6,971 nt of DNA from Moraxellaceae bacterium UBA2032 (GTDB lineage Bacteria > Pseudomonadota > Gammaproteobacteria > Pseudomonadales > Moraxellaceae): positions 7,578-14,548 of the forward strand of contig DDBM01000234.1 of NCBI GenBank assembly GCA_002333125.1. Direction: 5' to 3'. Positions within the stretch are counted from its first letter, which is position 1; each line of letters begins with the position of its first letter. Positions 1 through 6,247 of this stretch are shown here, one piece after another. Below the pieces are notes generated by a model. It saw only the letters and a program-made list of their open reading frames with translations. It did not search any database and had not been told where the DNA came from. The translations under genes and the position numbers were made by a program.

Positions 1-16
1 AGGGTTGGGGTGAGGG
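1..16. repeat. 3' end of a dispersed palindromic repeat, cut by the window edge
   Basis: These 16 bases (AGGGTTGGGGTGAGGG) are identical to positions 6176-6191, the end of the compound palindromic repeat after rho. The rest of this copy lies outside the window. Identity stops sharply after base 16, where the flanks differ (CTAAATC here, GATAAG after 6191), which marks the repeat boundary. Confidence 0.75.
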
Positions 17-78
17 CTAAATCAAAATGTCAACAGACCCTAAGCCATTTACAAAATATAATAATCTGATATAAAAAC

Positions 79-105
79 TTTACAATTATAAATGATAAGT
101 ATTAT
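79..105 (+). promoter_or_regulatory. candidate promoter of the peroxidase-porin operon
   Basis: TTTACA (79-84) is a one-mismatch -35 box and TATTAT (100-105) a one-mismatch -10 box. The 15-bp spacer is shorter than ideal. The -10 box lies inside the Fur palindrome, as expected for a Fur-repressed promoter. A perfect TATAAT at 57-62 has no recognisable -35 partner and is a weaker alternative. Confidence 0.35.
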
Positions 106-109
106 CATT
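91..109. promoter_or_regulatory. Fur box (ferric uptake regulator operator)
   Basis: The sequence is a perfect inverted repeat: AATGATAA (91-98), spacer GTA, TTATCATT (102-109). The 15-bp core TGATAAGTATTATCA differs from the Fur 7-1-7 consensus TGATAATNATTATCA at one position only, and the outer AA/TT pairs also agree with the extended consensus. It ends 26 bp before the peroxidase start codon and overlaps the candidate -10 box. This predicts repression by Fur-Fe2+ and expression in iron starvation. Confidence 0.85.
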
Positions 110-135
110 ACGCTTCTGCTTTGGAGTGTGGTGTT

Positions 136-1254
136 ATGCGTTTATCGTTGCTTGTGTTATGTGTATTAAGTCTTGGTTTAGCAGGTTGTTTACCTGAACA
201 AAATACCGCTGCACCATCAGTCACCTCTAGCACTGAGCCAACGCCACAAATGATTGCCTTGGGCAGTGCCTTGTTTAATGACACTAATTTATCAAGCCAA
301 AAGAATCAATCATGTGCTTCGTGCCATGATAAATCGGTGGCCTTTGCCGATGCCGACAAAAATAATCCCACCTCTAAAGGTTCTGTTAGTAGCTTATTTG
401 GTACACGCAATACACCCAGTATTGCCTATAGTGCTTTTACGCCTGCCTTGCATCAAGAAACCGAAGACGGTGAAACCTTATGGAAAGGTGGTTTGTTTTT
501 GGATGGGCGTGTTAATACCTTAGAGGAGCAAGCCCAAAAGCCGTTTTTAAACCCTATAGAAATGAATAATAAAGACGCGGCAGATGTGATTGCTAAATTA
601 CGCACCAGTCCGACTGCTAATTTATTTAGAGAGATTTTTGGTGGCGATGCCTTAGATGTGGGTAAAGAAGATCAAGCCTTTACTCAATTAGCTCAAGCTA
701 TTGCCACCTTTGAGCGCACCCCCGAATTTAGCCCGTTTAGTTCTAAGTTTGATTTTTATATTCAAGGTAAAGCCCAATTTACAACTCAAGAAATAGAAGG
801 CATGAGTTTATTTATTCGTGCCGACAAAGGTAATTGTGCCGCCTGCCATCCTGTGACTCGTTCTGTCGATGGGACTCCTCCTTTATTTACTGATTTTAGT
901 TATGACAACGTGGGGGTGTCGCGCCACACGAACACACAGTTTTTTGCCACAGATTTTGTAGATGAAGGCTTGGCACAAACCGTCAATGACCCTAATTTGC
1001 GTGGTCAATTTAGAGTGGCTACCTTACGCAATATTGCTAAAACTGCGCCTTATATGCACAACGGGCGTTTTGATAGCTTGCGCGAGGTTGTGGAATTTTA
1101 TAACAGCCGTGATGTAGAGCCACAACGTTGGGGTGTGCCCGAAGTTCCCGAAACGGTTAACAAAGACGAATTGGGTAATCTAAAACTGTCTGACCGTGAA
1201 ATTGATGCCCTCGTTGCCTTTTTAAATACCTTATCTGATGGTTATTTGCCTTAA
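136..1254 (+). CDS. lipoprotein di-heme cytochrome c peroxidase (CcpA/MauG superfamily)
   Basis: This is a 372-aa envelope di-heme protein. Family members reduce hydrogen peroxide using electrons from small c-type cytochromes, or carry out MauG-like oxidations. I start it at ATG 136 because GGAG (123-126) sits 9 bases upstream; an in-frame TTG at 121 would add five residues that include the ribosome site. The N-terminus is a lipoprotein signal with lipobox LAGC (Cys18). The +2 residue is Leu, not Asp, so the inner leaflet of the outer membrane is the likely location. The two heme motifs are CASCH (60-64) and CAACH (234-238). The NPIEM segment supplies a conserved acid (Glu142), and YMHNGRF supplies a candidate distal Met307, typical of peroxidases and unlike MauG's Tyr. 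The usual FWDGR motif reads FLDGR here (Leu122). The porin gene follows after 16 bp, so the two are probably one Fur-controlled operon. The family call is secure; the substrate is unknown. Confidence 0.9.
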   Translation: MRLSLLVLCVLSLGLAGCLPEQNTAAPSVTSSTEPTPQMIALGSALFNDTNLSSQKNQSCASCHDKSVAFADADKNNPTSKGSVSSLFGTRNTPSIAYSAFTPALHQETEDGETLWKGGLFLDGRVNTLEEQAQKPFLNPIEMNNKDAADVIAKLRTSPTANLFREIFGGDALDVGKEDQAFTQLAQAIATFERTPEFSPFSSKFDFYIQGKAQFTTQEIEGMSLFIRADKGNCAACHPVTRSVDGTPPLFTDFSYDNVGVSRHTNTQFFATDFVDEGLAQTVNDPNLRGQFRVATLRNIAKTAPYMHNGRFDSLREVVEFYNSRDVEPQRWGVPEVPETVNKDELGNLKLSDREIDALVAFLNTLSDGYLP

Positions 1255-1270
1255 TTTTTGGAGTAAATCG

Positions 1271-2443
1271 ATGTTTCGTCCTGTATTCACTTTATTAGCT
1301 TGTGCTATTGCCGCCACGACCTATGCCGATAGCTCTGTTGATGAATTACGCGCCGAGTTAGCACGTCAAAAGGCGCAAATAAGCGCACAGCAAAGCCAAT
1401 TAGAAGCATTGACCTCTGCTGTAGAAAATCAGTCAGCCGCCACTAGCGGTATAAATAATGCGACTCAGGTAGGATTTTATGGCGAAGTGCATTACAACAG
1501 CTTTAAAGAGCCAGATGCCGTCACGGGTAAAAATAATATTCATGCGCATCGTGCAGTGATTTTGTTAAATCATGCCTTTAGCGATAACTTACATTTTTAT
1601 AGTGAGTTTGAGTTTGAAGGCGCGGCTGATAGCAGTGAAGTTGAAACAGAAGTTGAGCAGATTTTTATAGATTGGCGTATTCATCCTAAAGTGTCTTTAA
1701 ATATTGGCCAATTTTTAGTGCCTGTGGGTTTATTAAACGAAACCCATGAACCCAACGTGTTTTATGGTGTGGAGCGTAATCCAGTAGAAGAATTGATTAT
1801 TCCTGCAACATGGTGGGAAAAGGGCGTGATGCTGCGTACTTTGCCTGCCAATGGTCTTGCCGTTGATTTGGCGGTGCATAATGGTTTACGTGGTGACATT
1901 AATAATTTGGGTGGGGCAGACGGTTTACGCGAATTTAGACAAGAATTTGGTGGCGCACGTGCCGAAGATTTAGCCTATACCTTACGAGTAAAATACAGTG
2001 GTATTAATGGCTTAGAATTAGGTGCAACCATTCAGCAGCAAGAAAATATTACCCAAAGCCATGACCTATTGGTGGGTGGCAAAGCGGCGGCTACTTTATT
2101 AGAAGCACACGTAGACTACCATTGGCAGTCATTGGGTTTACGTGCTTTAGTCACACAGTGGGATATTGATAACGTGGTTGCTAAAATAACAGGTGCAGAT
2201 AAATTATCGGGTTTTTATGTTGAGCCATCATGGAAGCTAAACGATAAAATTGGCCTGTTTGCGCGTTATAACCAATGGAATACCGCCGCTAATGCCATTG
2301 CCAAACAAGACGACAAACAAACGAATGTTGGGTTTAATTATTGGATTGAGCCGCGTGTGGTATTAAAAGCGGATATTCAAAATACTAATCAAGCCAATAG
2401 TGCAGGTGATGGTTTTAACTTAGGTGTAGGCTTAAGTTTTTAA
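1271..2443 (+). CDS. outer-membrane porin with N-terminal coiled coil (OprO/P-like)
   Basis: The 390-aa product is an outer-membrane beta-barrel. ATG 1271 is preceded by GGAG (1260-1263) at 7 bases. An earlier in-frame start at 1238 would overlap the peroxidase gene and spoil the signal peptide, so I reject it. Residues 1-19 form a Sec signal, probably cleaved after Thr-Tyr-Ala. Residues 22-50 are a charged, Gln-rich heptad segment (DELRAELARQKAQISAQQ), like the periplasmic coiled coils of trimeric porins. From about residue 57 there are alternating amphipathic strands rich in Gly, Tyr and Trp, beginning GFYGEVHYNSF. The chain ends in GVGLSF, whose terminal Phe is the usual BAM recognition signal. 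The overall pattern resembles the phosphate-selective porin O/P family, but the solute cannot be read from sequence. Position behind a Fur box suggests an iron-related or iron-starvation role. Confidence 0.82.
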   Translation: MFRPVFTLLACAIAATTYADSSVDELRAELARQKAQISAQQSQLEALTSAVENQSAATSGINNATQVGFYGEVHYNSFKEPDAVTGKNNIHAHRAVILLNHAFSDNLHFYSEFEFEGAADSSEVETEVEQIFIDWRIHPKVSLNIGQFLVPVGLLNETHEPNVFYGVERNPVEELIIPATWWEKGVMLRTLPANGLAVDLAVHNGLRGDINNLGGADGLREFRQEFGGARAEDLAYTLRVKYSGINGLELGATIQQQENITQSHDLLVGGKAAATLLEAHVDYHWQSLGLRALVTQWDIDNVVAKITGADKLSGFYVEPSWKLNDKIGLFARYNQWNTAANAIAKQDDKQTNVGFNYWIEPRVVLKADIQNTNQANSAGDGFNLGVGLSF

Positions 2444-2460
2444 TTTAGTATTCTCCTCAA

Positions 2461-2489
2461 CTCTCTCCCTATGCCTCTATGGGAGAGAG
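2461..2489. repeat. degenerate palindromic repeat hairpin between convergent genes
   Basis: CTCTCTCCC (2461-2469) and GGGAGAGAG (2481-2489) form a perfect 9-bp stem around an 11-base loop. The same two arms occur at 6134-6142 and 6146-6154 with a 3-base loop, so this is a diverged relative of the repeat after rho. It lies in the 108-bp gap between the convergent porin and exopolyphosphatase genes. No T-tract follows on either strand, so intrinsic termination is not supported, although the stem could protect 3' ends. Nothing else is evident in the gap. Confidence 0.6.
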
Positions 2490-2551
2490 CAAGAAAATAT
2501 GCTCAACATTAAGCCAAAAATAAATTAATGCTTGCCGTTGTCATTGAGACT

Positions 2552-4054
2552 CTAAGAGGCTAATAACGTCACATCCCACGCGCTTAAATAAGTGATTTCT
2601 TCCTCTAAATCGGCTACCGTTAGCGGGTGATTACTGAGCCAATCGTCAGGAAATTTTAAAATAAAATGTAAGCCATCACTGGTTAGCTTAACGGGTGGTA
2701 AGGCAATAGGACTACGGCTATGATGTAATAAAGAGGCTAAACGTAATAAAATCGCGCTGTAAAATAACGATAAACCACCACTTTTAATGAGCTGTAATTT
2801 TTGTTCGGCACGAATTTTTCGGCGATGGCAAGTCACTAATAATGAAAGCTTTTCTTGGTCAGCTTGCGAAAATCCTGCCACATCAGAATACTGTAGCAAG
2901 TACGCGCCATGTTTATGATAACTGCTATGAGAAATAGCCAAGCCAATTTCGTGTAATAGGGCAGCGCGACGTAATAAATCTTGGTCTTCATCATCTAAAG
3001 TCAAAATATTTTGTGTTTGTTGATAAAGTAAATTGGCAGTTTGTGCCACCCGATGCGCTTGTGCTTGGTCGGCATGATAACGTGCCATTAAGGCATTGGC
3101 ACTGCGGTCTCGAATGTCTTCGTGACTAAAGCGGCCTAACATATCGTGCAATACGCCTTCACGTAATGCACCGTCAGAGTAAGTCATGGTTTGTAAATCA
3201 AGCTCATCAAATACCGCCTGAATAATGGCAAAACCTGCGGGTAAAATGGTACGGCGGTCATCTTTTAAACCTACAATATTTAATTCGCTAACGTGTTTGT
3301 AACTGAGAATTTTTTCTTTAACTTGTTGTAAGCCTTCGCGGGTAATTAAACCTTCTTGATTAGCCCAGCCATTTTGAATCATGATTTGTCGTGCGGCTTT
3401 AATGGTGCCACTAGAGCCTACCACCGATTGCCAACCTAATTCACGATAAGCATTGGCAATCACCATCACTTCTTGACGCGCCGCCATCGTTGCCTTGTGT
3501 AAGGCTTTAGCACTAATGACACCATCGGCAAAAAAACGTTGGTTATAAGCAACACAGCCCATTTGCAGTGACTCGGTAGCCAAAGGTTCAAAGTTTTCAC
3601 CAATAATAAATTCGGTTGAGCCTCCACCAATATCTACCACCAAACGTCGCCCTTCATCGGCTAAGGTTTGCGAAACGCCCAAATAAATTAAACGCGCTTC
3701 TTCACGGCCTGCCACAATCTCAATGCGTTTTTTTAAAATACGTTCGGCTTGTTCTATAAAAGTGGCTGAGTTATTGGCTTGGCGTAATGCGTTAGTTGCC
3801 ACAATGCGTAAGCGTTTTAAAGGAATGGACTGTAGGCGTTGAGCAAAACGAGCCAAACACGCTAAAGCACGCTCTTGGGCTTCAGGTGTTAGGTTTTGGT
3901 CTTTATCTAAGCCTGCACCTAATTGCACTTTGTCGGATAAACTGTCAATACGGCGTACTTCGCCATGATCTAAACGGGCAATGGCTAAGTGAAAGCTGTT
4001 AGAGCCTAAATCAATGGCCGCTAATAAACTGCCCTCGGATAAATTACTATTCAT
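2552..4054 (-). CDS. ppx: exopolyphosphatase / guanosine pentaphosphate phosphohydrolase (Ppx/GppA)
   Basis: This 500-aa cytoplasmic enzyme belongs to the ASKHA-fold Ppx/GppA family, which removes terminal phosphates from inorganic polyphosphate and/or converts pppGpp to ppGpp. Visible motifs are the first phosphate loop IDLGSNSFHL (14-23), GREEARLIY (117-125) carrying the catalytic Glu (119 or 120), the second phosphate loop DIGGGSTE (141-148), GSSGTIKA (213-220) and YSDGALREGVL (292-302). The C-terminal HD-like half contains LLHEIGL (366-372) and HSSYHKHGAYLL (376-387). The length is close to the roughly 500 residues usual for both Ppx and GppA. The start at 4054 is supported by the position of the first loop and by GTGAG about 7 bases upstream. 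It is divergent from trxA-rho, a known gammaproteobacterial neighbourhood. Ppx and GppA cannot be separated confidently without phylogeny. Confidence 0.93.
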   Translation of the reverse strand: MNSNLSEGSLLAAIDLGSNSFHLAIARLDHGEVRRIDSLSDKVQLGAGLDKDQNLTPEAQERALACLARFAQRLQSIPLKRLRIVATNALRQANNSATFIEQAERILKKRIEIVAGREEARLIYLGVSQTLADEGRRLVVDIGGGSTEFIIGENFEPLATESLQMGCVAYNQRFFADGVISAKALHKATMAARQEVMVIANAYRELGWQSVVGSSGTIKAARQIMIQNGWANQEGLITREGLQQVKEKILSYKHVSELNIVGLKDDRRTILPAGFAIIQAVFDELDLQTMTYSDGALREGVLHDMLGRFSHEDIRDRSANALMARYHADQAQAHRVAQTANLLYQQTQNILTLDDEDQDLLRRAALLHEIGLAISHSSYHKHGAYLLQYSDVAGFSQADQEKLSLLVTCHRRKIRAEQKLQLIKSGGLSLFYSAILLRLASLLHHSRSPIALPPVKLTSDGLHFILKFPDDWLSNHPLTVADLEEEITYLSAWDVTLLAS

Positions 4055-4158
4055 TAAAAAAACTCACGATTATCATAAATTGCCATAAACAGACACAAAT
4101 GCGTGGTCTGTCCTATAGCAGTTAATTAAAAAAAACTTTTATACTATGCAACATTGAT

Positions 4159-4173
4159 GACGCTGTTAGCGTC
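4159..4173. other. perfect hairpin in the ppx-trxA intergenic region (copy 1)
   Basis: GACGCT (4159-4164) and AGCGTC (4168-4173) form a 6-bp perfect stem with loop GTT. No T-run follows on either strand, so it is not a terminator. The outer GACG/CGTC pairs and the flanking AT and T are shared with a second hairpin 47 bp downstream. It may be a protein-binding palindrome or a leader structure if transcription starts upstream. Confidence 0.4.
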
Positions 4174-4205
4174 TAAATGCCCAAAATGCACTTGTTTTTT
4201 GCAAT

Positions 4206-4222
4206 GACGATTGAAAATCGTC
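4206..4222. other. perfect hairpin in the ppx-trxA intergenic region (copy 2)
   Basis: GACGATT (4206-4212) and AATCGTC (4216-4222) form a 7-bp perfect stem with loop GAA, and TGCA tetramers lie on both sides (4200-4203, 4227-4230). It resembles the hairpin at 4159-4173 in its GACG...CGTCT frame and in the GC(A)CCCAA-like bases that follow. The inner stem and loop differ, so the pair is either diverged duplicates or a coincidence. Confidence 0.4.
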
Positions 4223-4302
4223 TCTCTGCACCCAATAAATTGATGTATGTTCTTTCTAAAAAGATATAACAGCTTTAGGCGCGTAAAAAAAGCCTTTAAA
4301 CC

Positions 4303-4311
4303 TGTTATCAT
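4303..4311 (+). promoter_or_regulatory. candidate extended -10 promoter element of trxA
   Basis: TGTTATCAT fits the extended -10 pattern TGnTATAAT with one mismatch. It would start transcription near 4317, leaving a leader of about 20 bases that contains the trxA ribosome site. No good -35 box lies 17 bp upstream, which extended -10 promoters can tolerate. TATACT at 4140-4145 is a second -10-like hexamer that would place both hairpins in a long leader. Confidence 0.35.
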
Positions 4312-4337
4312 CGCTCTTTATTTATCTGGAGAAACTC

Positions 4338-4667
4338 ATGGCTAGCCCATTGATTGTGAATACGACTGATGCTCAGTTTGAAGAAGACGTTTTAAATGCC
4401 GATGGTTTAGTACTCGTTGATTACTGGGCGCCTTGGTGTGGTCCTTGCAAAATGATTGCTCCTATTCTTGATGAATTGGCTGGTGAGTACGAAGGTAAAG
4501 TTAAAATTGTAAAAGTTAATGTCGACGAAAATCCCACAACTGCTCAAAAATTCGGCGTTCGTGGTATTCCAACGCTCAGTTTATTCAAAAGTGGGCAAGT
4601 TGCAGCAACAAAAGTGGGTGCTTTGGCAAAATCCCAATTGACAGCCTTTTTAGATTCTAATATATAA
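4338..4667 (+). CDS. trxA: thioredoxin 1
   Basis: Thioredoxin is the cytoplasmic dithiol reductant that is recharged by thioredoxin reductase and passes electrons to ribonucleotide reductase, methionine sulfoxide reductases and peroxiredoxins. The 109-aa single-domain protein matches the usual length. It has the canonical active site WCGPCK (33-38, redox cysteines 34 and 37), the buried acid in LVDYWAPW (Asp28), and the cis-proline in RGIPTLSLF (Pro78) that forms the substrate groove. There is no signal peptide or extra domain. The start is fixed by GGAG (4328-4331) six bases upstream. A probable terminator follows ten bases after the stop, so trxA may be largely monocistronic, with read-through possible into rho, its usual neighbour. 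The gene departs in no way from the family. Confidence 0.97.
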   Translation: MASPLIVNTTDAQFEEDVLNADGLVLVDYWAPWCGPCKMIAPILDELAGEYEGKVKIVKVNVDENPTTAQKFGVRGIPTLSLFKSGQVAATKVGALAKSQLTAFLDSNI

Positions 4668-4676
4668 TACACCCTC

Positions 4677-4706
4677 AAGGCGGCCATAAACTCAAGGTCG
4701 CCTTTT
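4677..4706 (+). terminator. probable Rho-independent terminator of trxA
   Basis: AAGGCGGCC (4677-4685) pairs with GGTCGCCTT (4696-4704) to give nine pairs, one of them G-U, around a 10-base loop, ending in a short TTTT run (4703-4706) then CG. It starts ten bases after the trxA stop. The weak T-tract suggests partial termination. Confidence 0.6.
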
Positions 4707-4798
4707 CGTCCAGCGCAAGCCGCTCTGCTAGGCAACCAAATCATAAAATCTTGTCTACAGCGCAACTGATATTCCCGAACCATGTTATGTATTAGTTG

Positions 4799-4852
4799 AT
4801 GAAAGCGGTATGCGAGCATTTTCGCATTCTCTCTTTTGCAGCATCCTTATGA
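4799..4852 (+). CDS. candidate rho leader peptide, 17 aa
   Basis: ATG 4799 opens a 17-codon ORF reading [17 protein letters not shown]. Its TGA stop (4850-4852) overlaps the rho ATG (4849-4851) in the classic ATGA arrangement, so terminating ribosomes could restart on rho. This matters because rho itself lacks a recognisable Shine-Dalgarno sequence. E. coli rho also has an upstream leader ORF (rhoL), but I see no sequence similarity to it. An even smaller ORF (MLCIS, 4782-4799) ends in a TGA whose A is the first base of ATG 4799, making a chain of two overlaps. Neither small ORF has a clear ribosome site, so translation is uncertain. Confidence 0.35.
   Translation: MKAVCEHFRILSFAASL
4810..4827 (+). 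other. hairpin in the rho leader covering an in-frame upstream ATG
   Basis: ATGCGA (4810-4815) and TCGCAT (4822-4827) form a perfect 6-bp stem with a 6-base loop, 21 bases before the rho start. ATG 4810 is in frame with rho and would add 13 residues, but in the RNA it would be paired inside this stem. That argues against its use and suggests a structured leader, compatible with rho autoregulation. Confidence 0.4.
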
Positions 4853-6111
4853 ACCTGACCGAACTCAAACAGAAACCTATTGCCGAATTGGTAAAAATTG
4901 CCGAGTCTATGAATTTAGACAGTATGGCGCGTAATCGTAAACAAGATGTCATTTTTGCTATTCTCAAACGTCATGCAATGAATGGCGAAGAGATTTTCGG
5001 CGATGGCGTATTAGAAATTTTAAGCGACGGCTTTGGTTTCTTGCGGTCTTCCGAAGGTTCTTATTTGGCAGGCCCTGACGATATTTATGTTAGCCCTTCG
5101 CAAATTCGCCGTTTTAACCTACGAACGGGCGATACCATTGCAGGCACGATTCGTCCTCCCAAAGAAGGGGAGCGTTATTTCGCCTTGTTAAAAGTGAATC
5201 ATATTAACTATGACTCACCCGAAAACGCCCGTAATAAGATTTTATTTGAAAATCTTACTCCATTATTTCCAACCGAACGTTTGATTTTAGAGTTGGGTAA
5301 TGGCTCAACCGAAGATTTAACGGCGCGTGTGATTGACTTGGTTGCCCCTATCGGCAAAGGTCAGCGTTCGTTGATTGTTGCACCGCCTAAAGCAGGTAAA
5401 ACCATTTTATTACAAAATGTTGCTCACTCGATTGCGCGTAATAACCCCGAAGTGCATTTGATTGTGTTGTTGATTGATGAACGCCCTGAAGAAGTGACCG
5501 AAATGATTCGCACCGTACGTGGCGAAGTCGTGGCCTCTACCTTTGACGAGCCACCAGCACGTCACGTTCAAGTTGCCGAAATGGTGATTGAAAAGGCCAA
5601 GCGTTTAGTTGAACACAAAAAAGACGTGGTCATTTTATTAGATTCGATTACCCGTTTAGCTCGCGCCTATAACACCGTTATTCCGTCGTCGGGCAAAGTG
5701 TTAACAGGTGGTGTCGATGCTCATGCTTTAGAGCGTCCAAAACGCTTCTTTGGTGCGGCACGTTCGATTGAAGAGGGTGGTTCGTTAACGATTATTGCAA
5801 CTGCGTTAATCGAGACAGGCTCTAAAATGGATGAAGTTATCTTTGAAGAATTTAAAGGCACAGGCAACCATGAAGTGCATTTGGATCGCCGTATTGCCGA
5901 AAAACGTGTCTTCCCATCGATCAACATTAAAAAGTCGGGTACTCGTCGTGAAGAACGCTTGATGGCCGACGATGAATTGAAGAAAGTATGGATTTTACGC
6001 AAAATTCTGCATCCAATGGATGAAATTGCAGCGATTGAGTTTTTACTTGATAAGATGAAAGAAACCAAAACCAACGATGACTTTTTTGAAACCATGAAGC
6101 GTAAGCAGTAA
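4849..6111 (+). CDS. rho: transcription termination factor Rho
   Basis: Rho is the hexameric RNA-dependent ATPase translocase that binds C-rich untranslated RNA and dissociates elongating RNA polymerase. I start it at ATG 4849, giving 420 aa beginning [10 protein letters not shown], the same beginning as the 419-aa E. coli protein. An in-frame ATG at 4810 would add 13 unconserved residues. With this start the key residues fall on E. coli numbers: primary-site aromatics Phe62 and Phe64 in DGFGFLR, Walker A APPKAGKT (178-185), catalytic Glu211 in LIDERPEE, Walker B Asp265 in LLDSITR, R-loop [12 protein letters not shown], Arg353, and arginine finger Arg366 in KSGTRREE. There is one extra residue near the C-terminus. 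No Shine-Dalgarno sequence is visible before ATG 4849, where the nearby bases are GCAGCATCCTT. A leader ORF overlaps the start, so translational coupling is plausible. The terminator at 6211-6243 follows. The protein appears intact. Confidence 0.97.
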   Translation: MNLTELKQKPIAELVKIAESMNLDSMARNRKQDVIFAILKRHAMNGEEIFGDGVLEILSDGFGFLRSSEGSYLAGPDDIYVSPSQIRRFNLRTGDTIAGTIRPPKEGERYFALLKVNHINYDSPENARNKILFENLTPLFPTERLILELGNGSTEDLTARVIDLVAPIGKGQRSLIVAPPKAGKTILLQNVAHSIARNNPEVHLIVLLIDERPEEVTEMIRTVRGEVVASTFDEPPARHVQVAEMVIEKAKRLVEHKKDVVILLDSITRLARAYNTVIPSSGKVLTGGVDAHALERPKRFFGAARSIEEGGSLTIIATALIETGSKMDEVIFEEFKGTGNHEVHLDRRIAEKRVFPSINIKKSGTRREERLMADDELKKVWILRKILHPMDEIAAIEFLLDKMKETKTNDDFFETMKRKQ

Positions 6112-6121
6112 AATGTAATTA

Positions 6122-6191
6122 CCCTCACTCTAGCTCTCTCCCACAGGGAGAGAGGACTCCCTCGCCCTTTGGGAGAGGGTTGGGGTGAGGG
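6122..6191. repeat. compound palindromic intergenic repeat downstream of rho
   Basis: The outer arms 6122-6142 and 6171-6191 are 21-base inverted copies agreeing at 17 positions. All four differences become G-U pairs in plus-strand RNA. Two smaller hairpins are alternatives: CTCTCTCCC/GGGAGAGAG (6134-6142/6146-6154) and CCCTCGCCC/GGGAGAGGG (6159-6167/6171-6179, one mismatch). The last 16 bases are repeated at 1-16 and the first small hairpin at 2461-2489. GGGAGAGGGTTGGGGTGAGG-type palindromes are dispersed in many proteobacterial genomes. The element begins ten bases after the rho stop and would form part of the rho 3' UTR. Confidence 0.85.
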
Positions 6192-6210
6192 GATAAGAAT
6201 AGCAAAAAAG

Positions 6211-6243
6211 AACCCCGTGTTAGGCAACTAACACGGGGTTTTT
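6211..6243. terminator. strong bidirectional Rho-independent terminator
   Basis: AACCCCGTGTTAG (6211-6223) and CTAACACGGGGTT (6228-6240) form a perfect 13-bp stem closed by a GCAA tetraloop, a stable GNRA type. TTTTT (6239-6243) follows on the plus strand. AAAAAAG (6204-6210) precedes it, giving a T-run on the minus strand. It can therefore end rho transcripts from the left and transcripts of the small minus-strand gene from the right, whose stop lies five bases beyond. Confidence 0.93.
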
Positions 6244-6247
6244 GTTA

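Noticed and set aside
254..523. 89-codon ORF inside the peroxidase gene
   Set aside because: It is an out-of-frame shadow of a gene with two clear heme motifs and has no ribosome site of its own.
3796..4002. 68-codon plus-strand ORF opposite ppx
   Set aside because: It is antisense to the conserved N-terminal ATPase-fold motifs of Ppx and shows no coding features.
4069..4098. Minus-strand promoter for ppx (TTGTGT / GATAAT)
   Set aside because: The -35 matches only three of six positions, and transcription would start too near the start codon to include a ribosome site.
4274..4296. Possible minus-strand terminator (AGGC/GCCT with an A-run)
   Set aside because: The stem is only about four pairs, the A-run lies in the loop, and no minus-strand gene ends there.
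4810..4848. 13-residue N-terminal extension of Rho from ATG 4810
   Set aside because: The extension is absent from E. coli Rho, which begins at the equivalent of ATG 4849. The upstream ATG lies in a hairpin stem without a Shine-Dalgarno sequence.
4544..4967. Two minus-strand ORFs (4544-4819, 4785-4967) opposite trxA and rho
   Set aside because: They are antisense to well-conserved genes, have no recognisable domain, and the first crosses the trxA terminator.
5721..6227. 168-codon minus-strand ORF overlapping rho and the repeat
   Set aside because: It is antisense to the conserved rho gene. Its first part (SPQPSPKGRG, LSLWERARVR) is the familiar spurious peptide produced by translating this palindromic repeat.
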